A DNA stretch of 64,000 nucleotides. Origin: Flavobacterium soyae. GTDB lineage: Bacteria > Bacteroidota > Bacteroidia > Flavobacteriales > Flavobacteriaceae. Within the stretch, counting starts at the first letter, position 1. Every line of letters begins with the position of its first letter. Location of the stretch: the NCBI RefSeq assembly GCF_021245985.1, contig NZ_JAJQXA010000002.1, positions 432,376 to 496,375 of the forward strand, in the 5' to 3' direction. Made by a program: the position numbers and the translations under genes. This document shows, piece by piece, positions 42,484 through 52,665 of the stretch. The notes under the pieces were generated by a model that made no database searches, was not told the DNA's origin, and saw nothing but the letters and a program-made list of their open reading frames with translations.

Positions 42484-45400
42484 TTATGGCTTGTAATTGT
42501 ATTGGTTCTCTGATACCACGTTTCCTTCATTATCTTTTACATAATCAAGCCTGCCGTTAGCATCGTACTTGTAAGTTGTTGGAAAACCTTTAGGATCTGT
42601 AATAGTGCTTACCCCAATAAGCGGCAGATAAGTATAGGTTGTTACTATTTTGTCTGTCAAAGCAGTCCTTAAAGAATTAAGAGCAGTTGTCAATGCTGCT
42701 TCTGTCCCTGTATCAGATTGTGTCTGCAGATTAGCCACGTAACCTGATACAGTGCTGTAAAGCGCATTTTCTATTTTGGCAATAGGCTGTGTTTTATTAT
42801 ACCCCCAGATAATCGAAACAGGAGTTCCGTTTTCGAGTGTGTACTGCAGAATATTTCCTTTATCGTCATACTGGTCAAAAGTTATTTTTTTATCAGCAGT
42901 AACGATAGCCGCTGTTCCTTTGTTTGCATACATATATCTTGGCAGTAATAAATTGCTTGTTGATGCATTTCTTTCGTAACCCGTTTTTTGTTCGGATACT
43001 TTTACTAAGTTCCTGAAATTTTGTGTGTCTAACGGCATTCCAACCATATTGGCTGCTTTGAGTTCACTTACAAATGGTTCGCCCGCCATTTCAGTATCTT
43101 TGGCATAAAAATATTTGGTTTCGAGTGCTTCCTGATTTGAGCTGGTTGAGGTTTGCGATGATAATAGTGTATGATTAATCCCTCTGTAATTATAATTAGT
43201 GACTGTGCTGACAGGGTTCCCTCCGTTAAGATCATAAGTGATTTCCTGAGTGGATTTTAAGTAATGCCAGAACGAAATATTTGAATAGGAAACGATACTG
43301 ATATTATCAATGTTTGCCAGATTTGAAATTGTTTTGGGCAGAGTAACCCCGTAGCAGGGATGCGGAAAATATATTGTTCTGTTATCATGGCCTGGGGCTA
43401 TACAGGTGTAACCATCTCCGAAAAATATCTCATTCATCATTTTTTCATGTCTATGATTTGCTACACATGACCAATATGGTGTTCTTTTGGTTAAATCTGC
43501 CTCTGTACAAACATAATTAACTGGTGCCGAAGCAATTTTTTCATAATTTTTTCTGGCACTGTAGGATATGGCTTCTTTTCTTAAAGCGGTTCTTTCCTCA
43601 TATTCATTTATAGTCTGCTTAACGGTTTTTAGGTCTTTATTAAAATAGGTGGCTTTTTTCAGCAGGCCGTTATCCCAGCCCAGATTAGACAGAGGTGTGC
43701 TTCTTACATCATAAGTTCCTACGACAAAACCGCCGCCGCCATCACGGTGAACAATAAATTCATGTTCTTCACCGCCGTTTAAAAAAGAATCCGATCCGTA
43801 TGAAATGGTCACATAATTATAAAATACATTTGAACTGCCGGTATCAAATAATGAAGACAAACTGCTTGATGATAAGTTTAAATAGGTGGCAGTAGTTATA
43901 ACCCCCTGCATTCCTGCTCCTGCAGATTCTATAGTTTTTTGTACTTTATAAAAATCAATATAATAAGGATCCTGTCCTTTGTTTCCTGTTGATTTGGTCA
44001 GATCATCTTTTTTAGCATAAAAAAACCTTTTGATAACAGGAGCTGATGATGCAGATGCATAATCAGAACTGCGCTGCACCCTTACTCCGCCGGTTATAAC
44101 ATTTGATGGTACAACAACCCCTCCTGCGGGTATATAATTATAATTGACAGAAGCTGATGTACAGTTCCAATCAGCACTTAAGCTAATAATATAATTTTGA
44201 TTTGCCCCTGCGACAAAATACAGGTTTTTTGCTGCAGTACTCATACTTGGGGTTATTTGATAAGTATTGAGAGTAACTTCAGCAGCATTGTCTGACCTGT
44301 AAAGTGTCTCGTACCTTTTTGCAGTATCATTATAGACGCTTATTGTCGCTTTATTTTTGCCCAGATTTAAATCGGGATCCGGACAGGAGAAACTTACTCC
44401 CGCAGTTAAAGGAACATTTTGGGCCATTGAGCCGCTTGTAAAAGTTGATTGGGAAACTGCAGTATTTGCTTCTTCTGTTGTAACAGCACTCACCGAGCTG
44501 TAAACCCTGCTGGGCTGAACCGTTATCTGGCCATAATAATCATTTGGCTCATAATCAAATGTAGTATATCCTTTTGTCGGGTAAATAATTTTTGTCATTA
44601 AACCAATTTTTGCAAAATTCCCATCAGGTTCTTTATCTGCCCCGTTATAATTTACAGATCCTAGTTCATACGCCGTACTTTTAGGTACGATATTGACATT
44701 AGTTTTACCATTATAATACCCCCAGTGGTCCTGGCTCAAAGATAATCTCGCCGGAAAGCTGTTTCTGTTATTGTATTCAAACTGATAGTTTTGGTTTACA
44801 TCCTTAAACTGGATTTTATCCAGAAAGACCCTGCTGTTAGCTGTTGTGGTATAAGTAAAATTGATGCGGTCAATTTCAGCCGCCGCCTTATCTTTTATAG
44901 TAATCTGCGATATTTTGTTATTTCCGGATGTTACATCTGCACTCGAAGCAGAAAGATAAGTAAACGAAACTTCCCCATGAATTGGGTTTGTACTCTTTAT
45001 GGATTTTATTGTTTTCCCTGCCAGATTTATGGTATGGTCATACATGGAGCTTAAACCTCCTGTGTACTGTTCCAAATTACCTGCAGCATCATATTGTATG
45101 CGGGGATACAGCATTCTGTAAGTCTGTGATTTTGAAGCTGTGTAAACAGACACAGCATCATTATAAGTAAACTGGATTTCATCTCCTTTAGGATGAACAA
45201 TTTTACTCAAATACCATGATGAAACTGTTATATTAGGGATAGAATGACCGCTTCCTAAAACCCTCTGTGTGGTAATTTCCTGATTATCAAAATAATATTT
45301 AACACCATCGGGTGCTGTAATTACAAAATTTATACTTTCCGGGGTCAGTGTGTACTCAATCCGAAGTTCCTGGGCAGGCATCAAAGCGACACCACCTTCA

Positions 45401-45939
45401 TTATTTAAGATAAACTTACCTGAATATTTCCCAAAATTAAAATTAAAAATATCAGCTTCGCTGTCCACATCGTTTTCTCCAATGTATTGGTAAAAGTCCA
45501 AAGCCGGAGGCGAATAACGCCCCATCTGTTCTGTTATGGAAATTGGAATAGGATAGTCTCCCCGGGTTTCATCGGGTTTGTCCCTTACCACCCTTGTAAT
45601 AACCCCGCCAAAATTAAGGTTCCAGCTCTGCCCTACATTTGAAGAAATCTCATCTACTTTTATACCATTTGAACTGTAAAACATGCTGATTGGAACTTCT
45701 AAATTGGCTGTTTTATAGGTATACAAAGGGATATTTATATTTTGTGATCCGGTAAATAAACCAATAGGTGTGTTTCCATACGTTCCTAATGCATAAGCTG
45801 TAGGAGAAGGAGGGATAATATTAGGTACATATTTACTGGGGTCATTTTCTGAAATTTGTCCAAAAATTACCAGCGGCATATATATAACTGTTAAAAAGAA
45901 CAAATTTTTAATAGTTTTTTGTAGTGATAAAATATTCAT
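42484..45939 (-). CDS. SpvB/YD-repeat-like secreted protein, Rhs operon component
   Basis: A 1151-residue protein with a Sec signal peptide (ending VIFGQ, near residue 28). The N-terminus (NTPIGLFTGSQNINIPLYTY, SNVGQSWNLNFGGVITRVV) is the beta-rich region that opens large Bacteroidetes Rhs-type proteins. The C-terminus has YD-like repeats (VSTITDPKGFPTTYKYDANG, LDYVKDNEGNVV). It lacks the Rhs core and tip, which are in the next gene, as if one Rhs polypeptide were split in two; the two proteins may assemble into one shell. It is 7 bp downstream of the T9SS-sorted protein gene. Confidence 0.85.
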   Translation of the reverse strand: MNILSLQKTIKNLFFLTVIYMPLVIFGQISENDPSKYVPNIIPPSPTAYALGTYGNTPIGLFTGSQNINIPLYTYKTANLEVPISMFYSSNGIKVDEISSNVGQSWNLNFGGVITRVVRDKPDETRGDYPIPISITEQMGRYSPPALDFYQYIGENDVDSEADIFNFNFGKYSGKFILNNEGGVALMPAQELRIEYTLTPESINFVITAPDGVKYYFDNQEITTQRVLGSGHSIPNITVSSWYLSKIVHPKGDEIQFTYNDAVSVYTASKSQTYRMLYPRIQYDAAGNLEQYTGGLSSMYDHTINLAGKTIKSIKSTNPIHGEVSFTYLSASSADVTSGNNKISQITIKDKAAAEIDRINFTYTTTANSRVFLDKIQFKDVNQNYQFEYNNRNSFPARLSLSQDHWGYYNGKTNVNIVPKSTAYELGSVNYNGADKEPDGNFAKIGLMTKIIYPTKGYTTFDYEPNDYYGQITVQPSRVYSSVSAVTTEEANTAVSQSTFTSGSMAQNVPLTAGVSFSCPDPDLNLGKNKATISVYNDTAKRYETLYRSDNAAEVTLNTYQITPSMSTAAKNLYFVAGANQNYIISLSADWNCTSASVNYNYIPAGGVVVPSNVITGGVRVQRSSDYASASSAPVIKRFFYAKKDDLTKSTGNKGQDPYYIDFYKVQKTIESAGAGMQGVITTATYLNLSSSSLSSLFDTGSSNVFYNYVTISYGSDSFLNGGEEHEFIVHRDGGGGFVVGTYDVRSTPLSNLGWDNGLLKKATYFNKDLKTVKQTINEYEERTALRKEAISYSARKNYEKIASAPVNYVCTEADLTKRTPYWSCVANHRHEKMMNEIFFGDGYTCIAPGHDNRTIYFPHPCYGVTLPKTISNLANIDNISIVSYSNISFWHYLKSTQEITYDLNGGNPVSTVTNYNYRGINHTLLSSQTSTSSNQEALETKYFYAKDTEMAGEPFVSELKAANMVGMPLDTQNFRNLVKVSEQKTGYERNASTSNLLLPRYMYANKGTAAIVTADKKITFDQYDDKGNILQYTLENGTPVSIIWGYNKTQPIAKIENALYSTVSGYVANLQTQSDTGTEAALTTALNSLRTALTDKIVTTYTYLPLIGVSTITDPKGFPTTYKYDANGRLDYVKDNEGNVVSENQYNYKP

Positions 45940-45946
45940 TTTCTTT

Positions 45947-47608
45947 TTAATTAACGGTTTTAATTACTTTCACAGACTCTGTCTTAACATCTGTCTGAAT
46001 TTTTATAATATAAATTCCTTCTGCATAACCGGTTAAATTCACCGGAACAGTTCTGCTGTTTATACTAAAATGCTGTAAAGTTCTGCCTAGAATATCTACA
46101 ACTGTGGCGGTACCTTCCTTGAAGTCATAACCAATAATAATATTGGTGTATGTAACCGCAGGATTGGGGATTGCTTCAATACTGGCTTTAACTTTTTCAA
46201 CTTTTGTTTTATCTTTCAATTTTACAACCCAAAAATCATTTCCGCCAATATTTGAATTTTTATCTTTTGATGAGGCAGCGTTTGATGTTCCGGCCATTAA
46301 GTAACCGCCATCTCGGGTTTCGACCAGTTTTCTTAAAATATCTTCACCGTTACTTCCCACGGTTTTACTCCATAACTCTTCTCCTTTATCATCTATTTTG
46401 AGCGCTGTGTAATCGTTGATTCCGTCTTTTTCTTTACCAATTCCTGCCTTTTTTGCCAAATCGCCAATTACAGACTGCCTGGTTTCTGTTTTGGTGTGAC
46501 CGCCGATTAAATAAGTATGATCGTTGTTCTCCACCAGCGATGTCAGGATATCTGCTTTACCAAAATCGAAAGTTTTGCTCCATAAAACTCCTCCCTCTGT
46601 ATCAAGTCTTAATACCCAAAAATCCGTCCCGCTGCCTACAATCCCGCCTAGTGAAGTTAAGGCACCCGTGCTGTTAGAATTTCCTCCGGCAATATAACGG
46701 CCGTCTGCAGTCTGGTGAATTACATACGGCTGATCATCGCCTTCTGCTCCATACGTTCTCTGCCACTCGATTTCTCCTGAATCGTTTAGTTTTACAATCC
46801 AGTAATCTCCTGAACCATTATTAGCTTCGGTTTTGTCTCCCGATATTGGAGAAGTTGAATATCCTGCCAGAATATAACCGTTGTCAGAAGTCTGTTCCAT
46901 ACTTCTTAATAAATCTGCATATTCTCCTCCGTATGTTTTCTGCCATTCAATAACACCCTGCCTGTCCAGTTTTACTATCCAGTAATCCATATTACCGCGG
47001 CTTTTTTCAGATTTACTGTATAAATCTGTTTTAGCTGAAGCACTATTTTTTTTATCTATAGTATTATTTGAAATTGAAGAAGGGCTGGAACCGGATGAAC
47101 CGCCCAGAATATAACCTCCGTCTTTAGTCTGAAAAGCACATAAAAGCTCATCCTGACCATTTCCTCCAATAGTTCTCTGCCATTGTTCGGTACCGGAAGC
47201 ATCAAGTTTTATTACCCAAAAATCGCTGAGACCTTTACATTCTTCTTTCTTTTGAAAACTGTTTCCTGAACTGGAAGTTCCTGCCAGAATAAATCCGCCG
47301 TCTTTTGTATTTTTAATGCTTTGAAGAAGATCAAAACCATTTCCTCCAATGCTTTTCTGCCAGTCAAGTTCTCCTTTCTCCGTCATTTTCCAGATCCAGT
47401 AATCCAGATCACCATGATTATCATCTGTTTTATTTCCCGTTTTATCAGAAACAGAACTTCCTGCCAAAACAAATCCGTAATCAGCCGTTGGCAGTGCATC
47501 AAAAAGATAATCTGCATGGATCCCTCCGTATGATTTTTCCCAAAGGATATCCTGAGAGTAAATTAAAAATGGTAAAAGTGTAAAAAGTAATAAGTAAAAT
47601 TTTTTCAT
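45947..47608 (-). CDS. T9SS-sorted repeat protein, first gene of the Rhs operon
   Basis: 553 residues. A Sec signal peptide (FTLLPFLIYSQ) is followed by about eight repeats of ~50 residues with the pattern WEKSYGG...D...T.DGG+.LAG.S.S...G..DYWI.K. This repeat type often forms a beta-propeller. The C-terminal ~80 residues (IPNPAVTYTNIIIGYDF, VVDILGRTLQHFSI, GIYIIKIQT, SVKVIKT) are a type A T9SS sorting domain. The protein is therefore expected on the cell surface or outside. As the first gene of the operon it may carry, anchor or help export the Rhs proteins; this is inference. Confidence 0.87.
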   Translation of the reverse strand: MKKFYLLLFTLLPFLIYSQDILWEKSYGGIHADYLFDALPTADYGFVLAGSSVSDKTGNKTDDNHGDLDYWIWKMTEKGELDWQKSIGGNGFDLLQSIKNTKDGGFILAGTSSSGNSFQKKEECKGLSDFWVIKLDASGTEQWQRTIGGNGQDELLCAFQTKDGGYILGGSSGSSPSSISNNTIDKKNSASAKTDLYSKSEKSRGNMDYWIVKLDRQGVIEWQKTYGGEYADLLRSMEQTSDNGYILAGYSTSPISGDKTEANNGSGDYWIVKLNDSGEIEWQRTYGAEGDDQPYVIHQTADGRYIAGGNSNSTGALTSLGGIVGSGTDFWVLRLDTEGGVLWSKTFDFGKADILTSLVENNDHTYLIGGHTKTETRQSVIGDLAKKAGIGKEKDGINDYTALKIDDKGEELWSKTVGSNGEDILRKLVETRDGGYLMAGTSNAASSKDKNSNIGGNDFWVVKLKDKTKVEKVKASIEAIPNPAVTYTNIIIGYDFKEGTATVVDILGRTLQHFSINSRTVPVNLTGYAEGIYIIKIQTDVKTESVKVIKTVN

Positions 47609-47724
47609 AAGCAGTTTTAATTTCGGCGCAAATCTAGAAAATGTTATGGTTAAATCTTTACGGGATTCCGTAACATTTTAATAAAAAAACAATCAATTAT
47701 TTACAAAAATAAGTTTTGTATTAC

Positions 47725-47757
47725 AAAAAAAAGCCCAGCTTTACAGTCAGGCTTTTT
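47725..47757 (-). terminator. Terminator after ppk1
   Basis: aaaaaagcc / ggcttttt stem with an imperfect interior, 32 bp past the ppk1 stop; flanked by A/T runs. Confidence 0.55.
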
Positions 47758-47788
47758 CTCTATAAAAAATAATATCTTCACATAAACA

Positions 47789-49807
47789 TCATTCCATATT
47801 ACACTCCCCAATCCAATTATAAATTTCAGTCTGCGCACGTCTTGGTTCATCAATACCTAGGATATCCAATTCATTAGTTCCTTCACTATTTATAGTTCTC
47901 CTTTTTGTATTATCTTCTAGCTGCAACTGAATTATTGTATTAATTTCTTCAATGTGTTTTTCATCATACAACGGAAAAGCAACTTCTATTCTTCTGTTTA
48001 AATTTCGGCTTAACATATCTGCAGATGATAAATAGATTTTTTCCTCGCCATTATTTGCAAATTTGTAAATTCTGGAATGTTCTAAAAACATATCTACAAT
48101 CCTGTAGATTTTTATGTTTTCGCTTACATATTTAATTCCCGGCAGTAAAGTGCAGATTCCACGTACGATCAATGTCACATCAACCCCTGCCCTGCTGGCT
48201 TCAATAAGTTTGTCAATAATATCTTTTTCATCAACTCCGTTTACTTTTAAAAATACAGCAGCTTCCCTGTCGGCTTTTTTATTTTCTATTTCATTGTCTA
48301 TTAATTCTATTAACTTGTCTTTCATGTTAAAACCTGCCGCCAGAATATGTTTTGGTGTTCCTGCTTTTTTCTTGGTTTTTAAAAATGTAAAGACTTTTTT
48401 TAAATCATCTGTGTATTTTTTTTCAGAGGTGAAAAATCCAAAATCAGAATAAACATTTGCTGTACTTTCATTAAAATTTCCGGTTGACAAATAATTATAA
48501 TATTTCTTATTTCCGTATTTATCTTTCATGGTTACCATTGCCACTTTTGCATGAACTTTTAAATTCGGCATGCTTTGAATGATTTTTATTCCCGCATTTT
48601 TCATTTCGCGGGACCAGAATAAATTATTGTATTCATCAAAACGTGCTTTAACTTCTACAAAAACAGTTACTTTTTTGCCATTTTTAGCCGCGCTTATCAA
48701 AGCATTTGCAATTAACGACTGCGATGAAATTCGGTATAAAGTAATTTTTATCTCCAGAACGTTTCTGTTAATTGCCGCCTGATTAAAAAATTGAAGTACA
48801 TAATAATACGACTGATACGGAAAGTGAAGCAATTGATTTTGTTTGTCAATAATTTCAAAAATTGACTTCCTGCTTTCAAAAGGCAGATGTTTGAGCCCGG
48901 GATAATTTGCTCCTTGCAGATTTGGTTTAACAGGATTTGGAAACTTGAATAAATCATAAAAATTATGATGGCTTCCGCCTTTTATCATTTCATTATTGTG
49001 CAGGCGGAAAGCTTTTTTACATACCGAAATTGTTTCAGAATCCATATTAGAATCATACAAAAACCTTGTTGATGAACCTCGTTTCCGTTCTTCAATTTTT
49101 GCTTCGATTTTTGCTATCAAATCTCCTGAGTTTTCATCTTCTATCAGATAATTTTCATCTCGGTTTAGTTTTATCGCATAACAGGAAACCACTTTTCCGG
49201 CAGGAAATATAAGAGATAAGCAATTCTTTATTATGGTATCAATCGAAATAATATAATGTGTATCATCCTGACTTTGCAATTGTTTATAGCGATCCAGTTT
49301 ATCAGATGGAATATTGAGATAAGCATAATTATAATTACCTGCACTATCTTTTAACTTTACCAGAAAATATAAGCAGCGATTATGTAAAAAATAAGTTTTA
49401 GGCTGATTTACCGAAATGTAAATTACCTGAATATAAGAGAGAATAATGCTTTTAAAATAATATTCGATCTCCTGCAGGTGCTCTTCTATAAGCTCTTGAT
49501 TTTCATAATAGACAATATTATTAGCTGCTAATTCTGGAAGTATTGAAGTGTTCCAAATTGTTCCGAACCTGTTTTGCTGAAGATTTACTTCAGTTAAAAT
49601 TTTGCTGAGCAGCTCCTTATTCTTTTTTGAATTTTTAATCAGCAGTTTTCTGATTTTTACTCTAAAAAACTCATCTAAATTAGAAGAATGAATGGCTAAA
49701 AACTTAATTCTTTCGTATAACGAATTATTGGAGTCCTCGGCTTCATCCAAAATACAGTTATTGAAAGACAGCCACGAAATTTCTGAAGGTATAAGATAGT
49801 TTTGCAC
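47789..49807 (-). CDS. ppk1: Polyphosphate kinase 1
   Basis: A 672-residue PPK1. The N-terminal domain starts with the family motif ISWLSFNNCILDEAED and RIKFLAIHSSNLDEFFRVK. The catalytic core has the phospholipase-D-like motifs: LKVHAK with the autophosphorylated His at 419, YLSTGNFNESTANVYSDFGFFT, and FLEHSRIYKF with the second His at 577. Length is slightly below the usual ~690. It transfers phosphate reversibly between ATP and polyphosphate at the inner face of the membrane. It is a monocistronic gene upstream of nothing related; no ppx is nearby. Confidence 0.95.
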   Translation of the reverse strand: MQNYLIPSEISWLSFNNCILDEAEDSNNSLYERIKFLAIHSSNLDEFFRVKIRKLLIKNSKKNKELLSKILTEVNLQQNRFGTIWNTSILPELAANNIVYYENQELIEEHLQEIEYYFKSIILSYIQVIYISVNQPKTYFLHNRCLYFLVKLKDSAGNYNYAYLNIPSDKLDRYKQLQSQDDTHYIISIDTIIKNCLSLIFPAGKVVSCYAIKLNRDENYLIEDENSGDLIAKIEAKIEERKRGSSTRFLYDSNMDSETISVCKKAFRLHNNEMIKGGSHHNFYDLFKFPNPVKPNLQGANYPGLKHLPFESRKSIFEIIDKQNQLLHFPYQSYYYVLQFFNQAAINRNVLEIKITLYRISSQSLIANALISAAKNGKKVTVFVEVKARFDEYNNLFWSREMKNAGIKIIQSMPNLKVHAKVAMVTMKDKYGNKKYYNYLSTGNFNESTANVYSDFGFFTSEKKYTDDLKKVFTFLKTKKKAGTPKHILAAGFNMKDKLIELIDNEIENKKADREAAVFLKVNGVDEKDIIDKLIEASRAGVDVTLIVRGICTLLPGIKYVSENIKIYRIVDMFLEHSRIYKFANNGEEKIYLSSADMLSRNLNRRIEVAFPLYDEKHIEEINTIIQLQLEDNTKRRTINSEGTNELDILGIDEPRRAQTEIYNWIGECNME

Positions 49808-50267
49808 GTAAAAAATTGGTTTATACTTTATTGATACTTGTAAATTTCAGAATTAATTATTTTAAAATATAAATACAGACAGCAGTTAACCATAATTTAA
49901 TTTATTGGTAACATGTCCTAATCTGCATAATATCATTATCATAACTTAAGTATACACGTCATTATGAATGTAATATATACTGAATGCCCATTGGCAATTT
50001 TATTAACTTCAAAAGCGGCAAATAATCTTAATCCTGTTAACTTTTTGTTAACCGTATTATAATACCGCTTAGATAGTACGATTTCTCCTTTAAGGTACTT
50101 ATAACTGGTAGGAATTATAACTCAAAAAACAATCGTTCTATTGACAAAATTTTCAGAAATAAAATGCTGTGACTGATTATTTTTTATTCCTCAGCTGGTT
50201 ATTACTATCAAATAATTTATCAAAATCAATGAATTTAAATATGTTATAAACCATTAAAACCAGAATT
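49808..50267. other. Divergent promoter region
   Basis: 460 bp between ppk1 and the crystallin lipoprotein gene. AT-rich, no gene, hairpin or repeat of note; presumed promoters of both genes. Confidence 0.4.
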
Positions 50268-51569
50268 ATGAAAAAACAGAATCCAAAAAAGGTATTAAGT
50301 AAAGCCTTAATTATTATGCTTTCGGCTATTACATTCTCATGTCAGGATACGACATTAGAAGAAACCGAAAATCCTGCTGTAGCAAAAGAGCAGCAAAATT
50401 TTAAAAAAATGAGTGCCGCTGCAAGTTCTAATCTTGCAAAAAGGTGGGCTCCTATTCATTACAGAGATGTAGATGCTACAGGAACTTATGCCGAAGGCGG
50501 AAAATCAGATTACATTACTGCTATTAATTATGATAATGACTGGAATGGCGAAAACAACTGGAACAACCTTCCTGCTTATGCTAACTCATTAGCTGCACAT
50601 TGTTACTATTCGGTTGTTGAATCAAATACACATTGGTTTATTACTTATGCTTTTTTCTCTCCACGCGATTGGACAGATAATCCGTTTTTATACAGTTTAG
50701 ACCAGCATGAAAATGATTTAGAAGGTGTATTAATGATTGTAGAAAAAGATGGTTCTGCTTACGGTGCCTTAAAAGGAGCTGTTACAGTAAGTCATTCCGA
50801 TTTCTTTTCGTATGTACCATCCGGAAGTCCTTTTGTAAGCGGACTGGAAAGTGTTGACGGAACATTACAAATGAGAGATTACAATGGAGAGTTACACCCT
50901 GTTACAGCGCAAGATTCTAAAGGGCACAGCCTTAAAGCATGGCCGCAGCACGATATTGACGGGGACGGAATTATTTACTACCCATCTGCAAGTGGAACTG
51001 CACAAATACCATCTGATAATTATGATACTTATGTGGAGTACAAACTTGTCGATATTTTTGAAAGCGGAGGATTATGGGATCAAAGATTCAATACTGAATT
51101 GTTTTATAATGCAGGCGGAGGATTTAAAGGAAATGATTTTAAAACTGGCGGTGCTAATGCTCCTTGGGCATGGAATGATGGAAATGATGGTATTGTACAA
51201 GGCGGAGAATTTGCGACAGATCCTGCAAAATTAGCTGATAATTATTTTGATGGTGTAGGTAATTTTTCACGTGTCTATACTGATAATAAATACAATGGAT
51301 CAGCCGGAGGTGTTGTTACGGTTTACCAAAATTGTAGTTATACAGGTTATGCAATTGCTTTACCTGCGGGCGATTATACATTGGCTCAGCTAAAATCATA
51401 CGGCATTGTAAATGATGATTTATCATCAGTTCGTTTAGAAAATGGATATAAAATTACATTCTACCAAAACGATAATTTTGGAGGAGAATCTGTTGTAATA
51501 ACAGGAAACAATAGCTGTTTAGGAGGTTTTAATGATAAAGCCAGCTCAATAAAAATCAGCGCAATATAA
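50268..51569 (+). CDS. Vps62/NPP1-like lipoprotein with C-terminal beta/gamma-crystallin domain
   Basis: 433 residues. The signal peptide ends in a lipobox (ITFSC, Cys25). The main domain reads RWAPIHYRDVDATGTY, CYYSVVESNTHWFITYAFFSP, DQHENDLEGVLM, as in Vps62/NPP1-like secreted proteins (the HExDxE motif being typical). The last ~85 residues are a beta/gamma-crystallin domain with two Greek-key motifs (VTVYQNCSYTGYAIALPAG and ITFYQNDNFGGESVVITG), which often bind calcium. Surface or periplasmic anchoring is expected. The activity of the main domain is unknown. It is single, with its own terminator at 51586. Confidence 0.8.
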   Translation: MKKQNPKKVLSKALIIMLSAITFSCQDTTLEETENPAVAKEQQNFKKMSAAASSNLAKRWAPIHYRDVDATGTYAEGGKSDYITAINYDNDWNGENNWNNLPAYANSLAAHCYYSVVESNTHWFITYAFFSPRDWTDNPFLYSLDQHENDLEGVLMIVEKDGSAYGALKGAVTVSHSDFFSYVPSGSPFVSGLESVDGTLQMRDYNGELHPVTAQDSKGHSLKAWPQHDIDGDGIIYYPSASGTAQIPSDNYDTYVEYKLVDIFESGGLWDQRFNTELFYNAGGGFKGNDFKTGGANAPWAWNDGNDGIVQGGEFATDPAKLADNYFDGVGNFSRVYTDNKYNGSAGGVVTVYQNCSYTGYAIALPAGDYTLAQLKSYGIVNDDLSSVRLENGYKITFYQNDNFGGESVVITGNNSCLGGFNDKASSIKISAI

Positions 51570-51585
51570 CTGATTTTTATTCTAA

Positions 51586-51627
51586 ATATGCAGACAAGAA
51601 GCGAAGTTGTTTTTCTTGTCTGCATAT
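51586..51627 (+). terminator. Strong terminator
   Basis: Perfect 15-bp arms atatgcagacaagaa / ttcttgtctgcatat with a 12-nt loop, 17 bp past the crystallin lipoprotein gene. Confidence 0.88.
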
Positions 51628-51778
51628 CTTTTTTGGGCTTTTTCTAAATTATCAATTCCAATTAAAACAATATAAATCATTGCAATTTCATTCCTTAAAA
51701 CAGTTTAATTGCTGAGAGAAAAATCCTCTTATCAATCATTTTTTACTAATTTTACGTATCAACATTTAATGAATTTAC

Positions 51779-52636
51779 ATGGAAATGAATGATTTGGAAT
51801 TAGTTTCCATTAAAGAGGTTTGCATTACAAAAGTGAATGGATTTGAAAGTTCATCCTTATTAGACATTCTTTCTGTAGAAGAACCGCTTGAAATAAGAAT
51901 TTCTTACGGTTCCGAAACTGAAAAAACACACAAGAATATCTCTGTAACAATGCGTACGCCGGGCAATGATTTTGATCTTGCAATTGGTTTTTTATTTACC
52001 GAAGGCATTATAATTTCTTATCAGGACGTAAAAAAAATCTATCACATACAAACAGACTGTTCCTTTCAAAAGAAAAATATTGTTCAGGTCGATTTGGCAG
52101 ATAATTTCATTCCACATTTAATGTCGTCAGACCGGAATTTTTATACCACATCAAGCTGCGGCGTTTGTGGAAAAAATTCTATACAATCTATCAAAACGGT
52201 TAGCTCTTTTAATCCTTTAGAGAATCCAAAACTGAATATCGCTGCAGAAGTATTTTACCAATTACAAAATAAATTAAAAGCAGCTCAAAGCAGTTTTGCG
52301 GTTACTGGCGGCATTCATGCGTCAGGCCTTTTTACTATTGAGGGTGATTTAGTTCTTTTACAGGAAGATGTTGGGAGACATAATGCTTTGGATAAGTTAA
52401 TTGGCACTGCCTTAGCAAATAATTTACTGCCATTAAATAAACATATTTTGCTCCTTAGCGGAAGAGCTAGTTTTGAGTTAATCCAAAAAGCGGCTATGGC
52501 AGGAATATCTGTTGTTGCTGCTATTGGTGCGCCATCGAGTCTTGCTGTAGAATTGGCTAAAGAATTTAATATTACTCTTTTGGGCTTTCTTAAAGATGAC
52601 AGATTTAATATATATAATTCCAGTGATATCAGGTAG
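51779..52636 (+). CDS. fdhD: Formate dehydrogenase accessory sulfurtransferase FdhD
   Basis: A 285-residue FdhD. The conserved CxxC sulfur-carrying pair is Cys127/Cys130 (SSCGVCGK), and the family motif EDVGRHNALDKLIG is present. FdhD passes sulfur from IscS-type desulfurases to the molybdenum cofactor before its insertion into formate dehydrogenase-type enzymes. The matching molybdoenzyme gene (FdhF/YdeP-like) lies 315 bp downstream on the same strand, separated by a small repeat element. Cytoplasmic. Confidence 0.95.
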   Translation: MEMNDLELVSIKEVCITKVNGFESSSLLDILSVEEPLEIRISYGSETEKTHKNISVTMRTPGNDFDLAIGFLFTEGIIISYQDVKKIYHIQTDCSFQKKNIVQVDLADNFIPHLMSSDRNFYTTSSCGVCGKNSIQSIKTVSSFNPLENPKLNIAAEVFYQLQNKLKAAQSSFAVTGGIHASGLFTIEGDLVLLQEDVGRHNALDKLIGTALANNLLPLNKHILLLSGRASFELIQKAAMAGISVVAAIGAPSSLAVELAKEFNITLLGFLKDDRFNIYNSSDIR

Positions 52637-52665
52637 TAATACCAACTTCTTAGAAAAATTAAAAT

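Noticed and set aside
39700..47608. Possible CRISPR-like or tandem DNA repeats
   Set aside because: The repetition comes from YD/Rhs and propeller protein repeats in coding frames with variable spacing; no direct repeats with unique spacers of fixed size.
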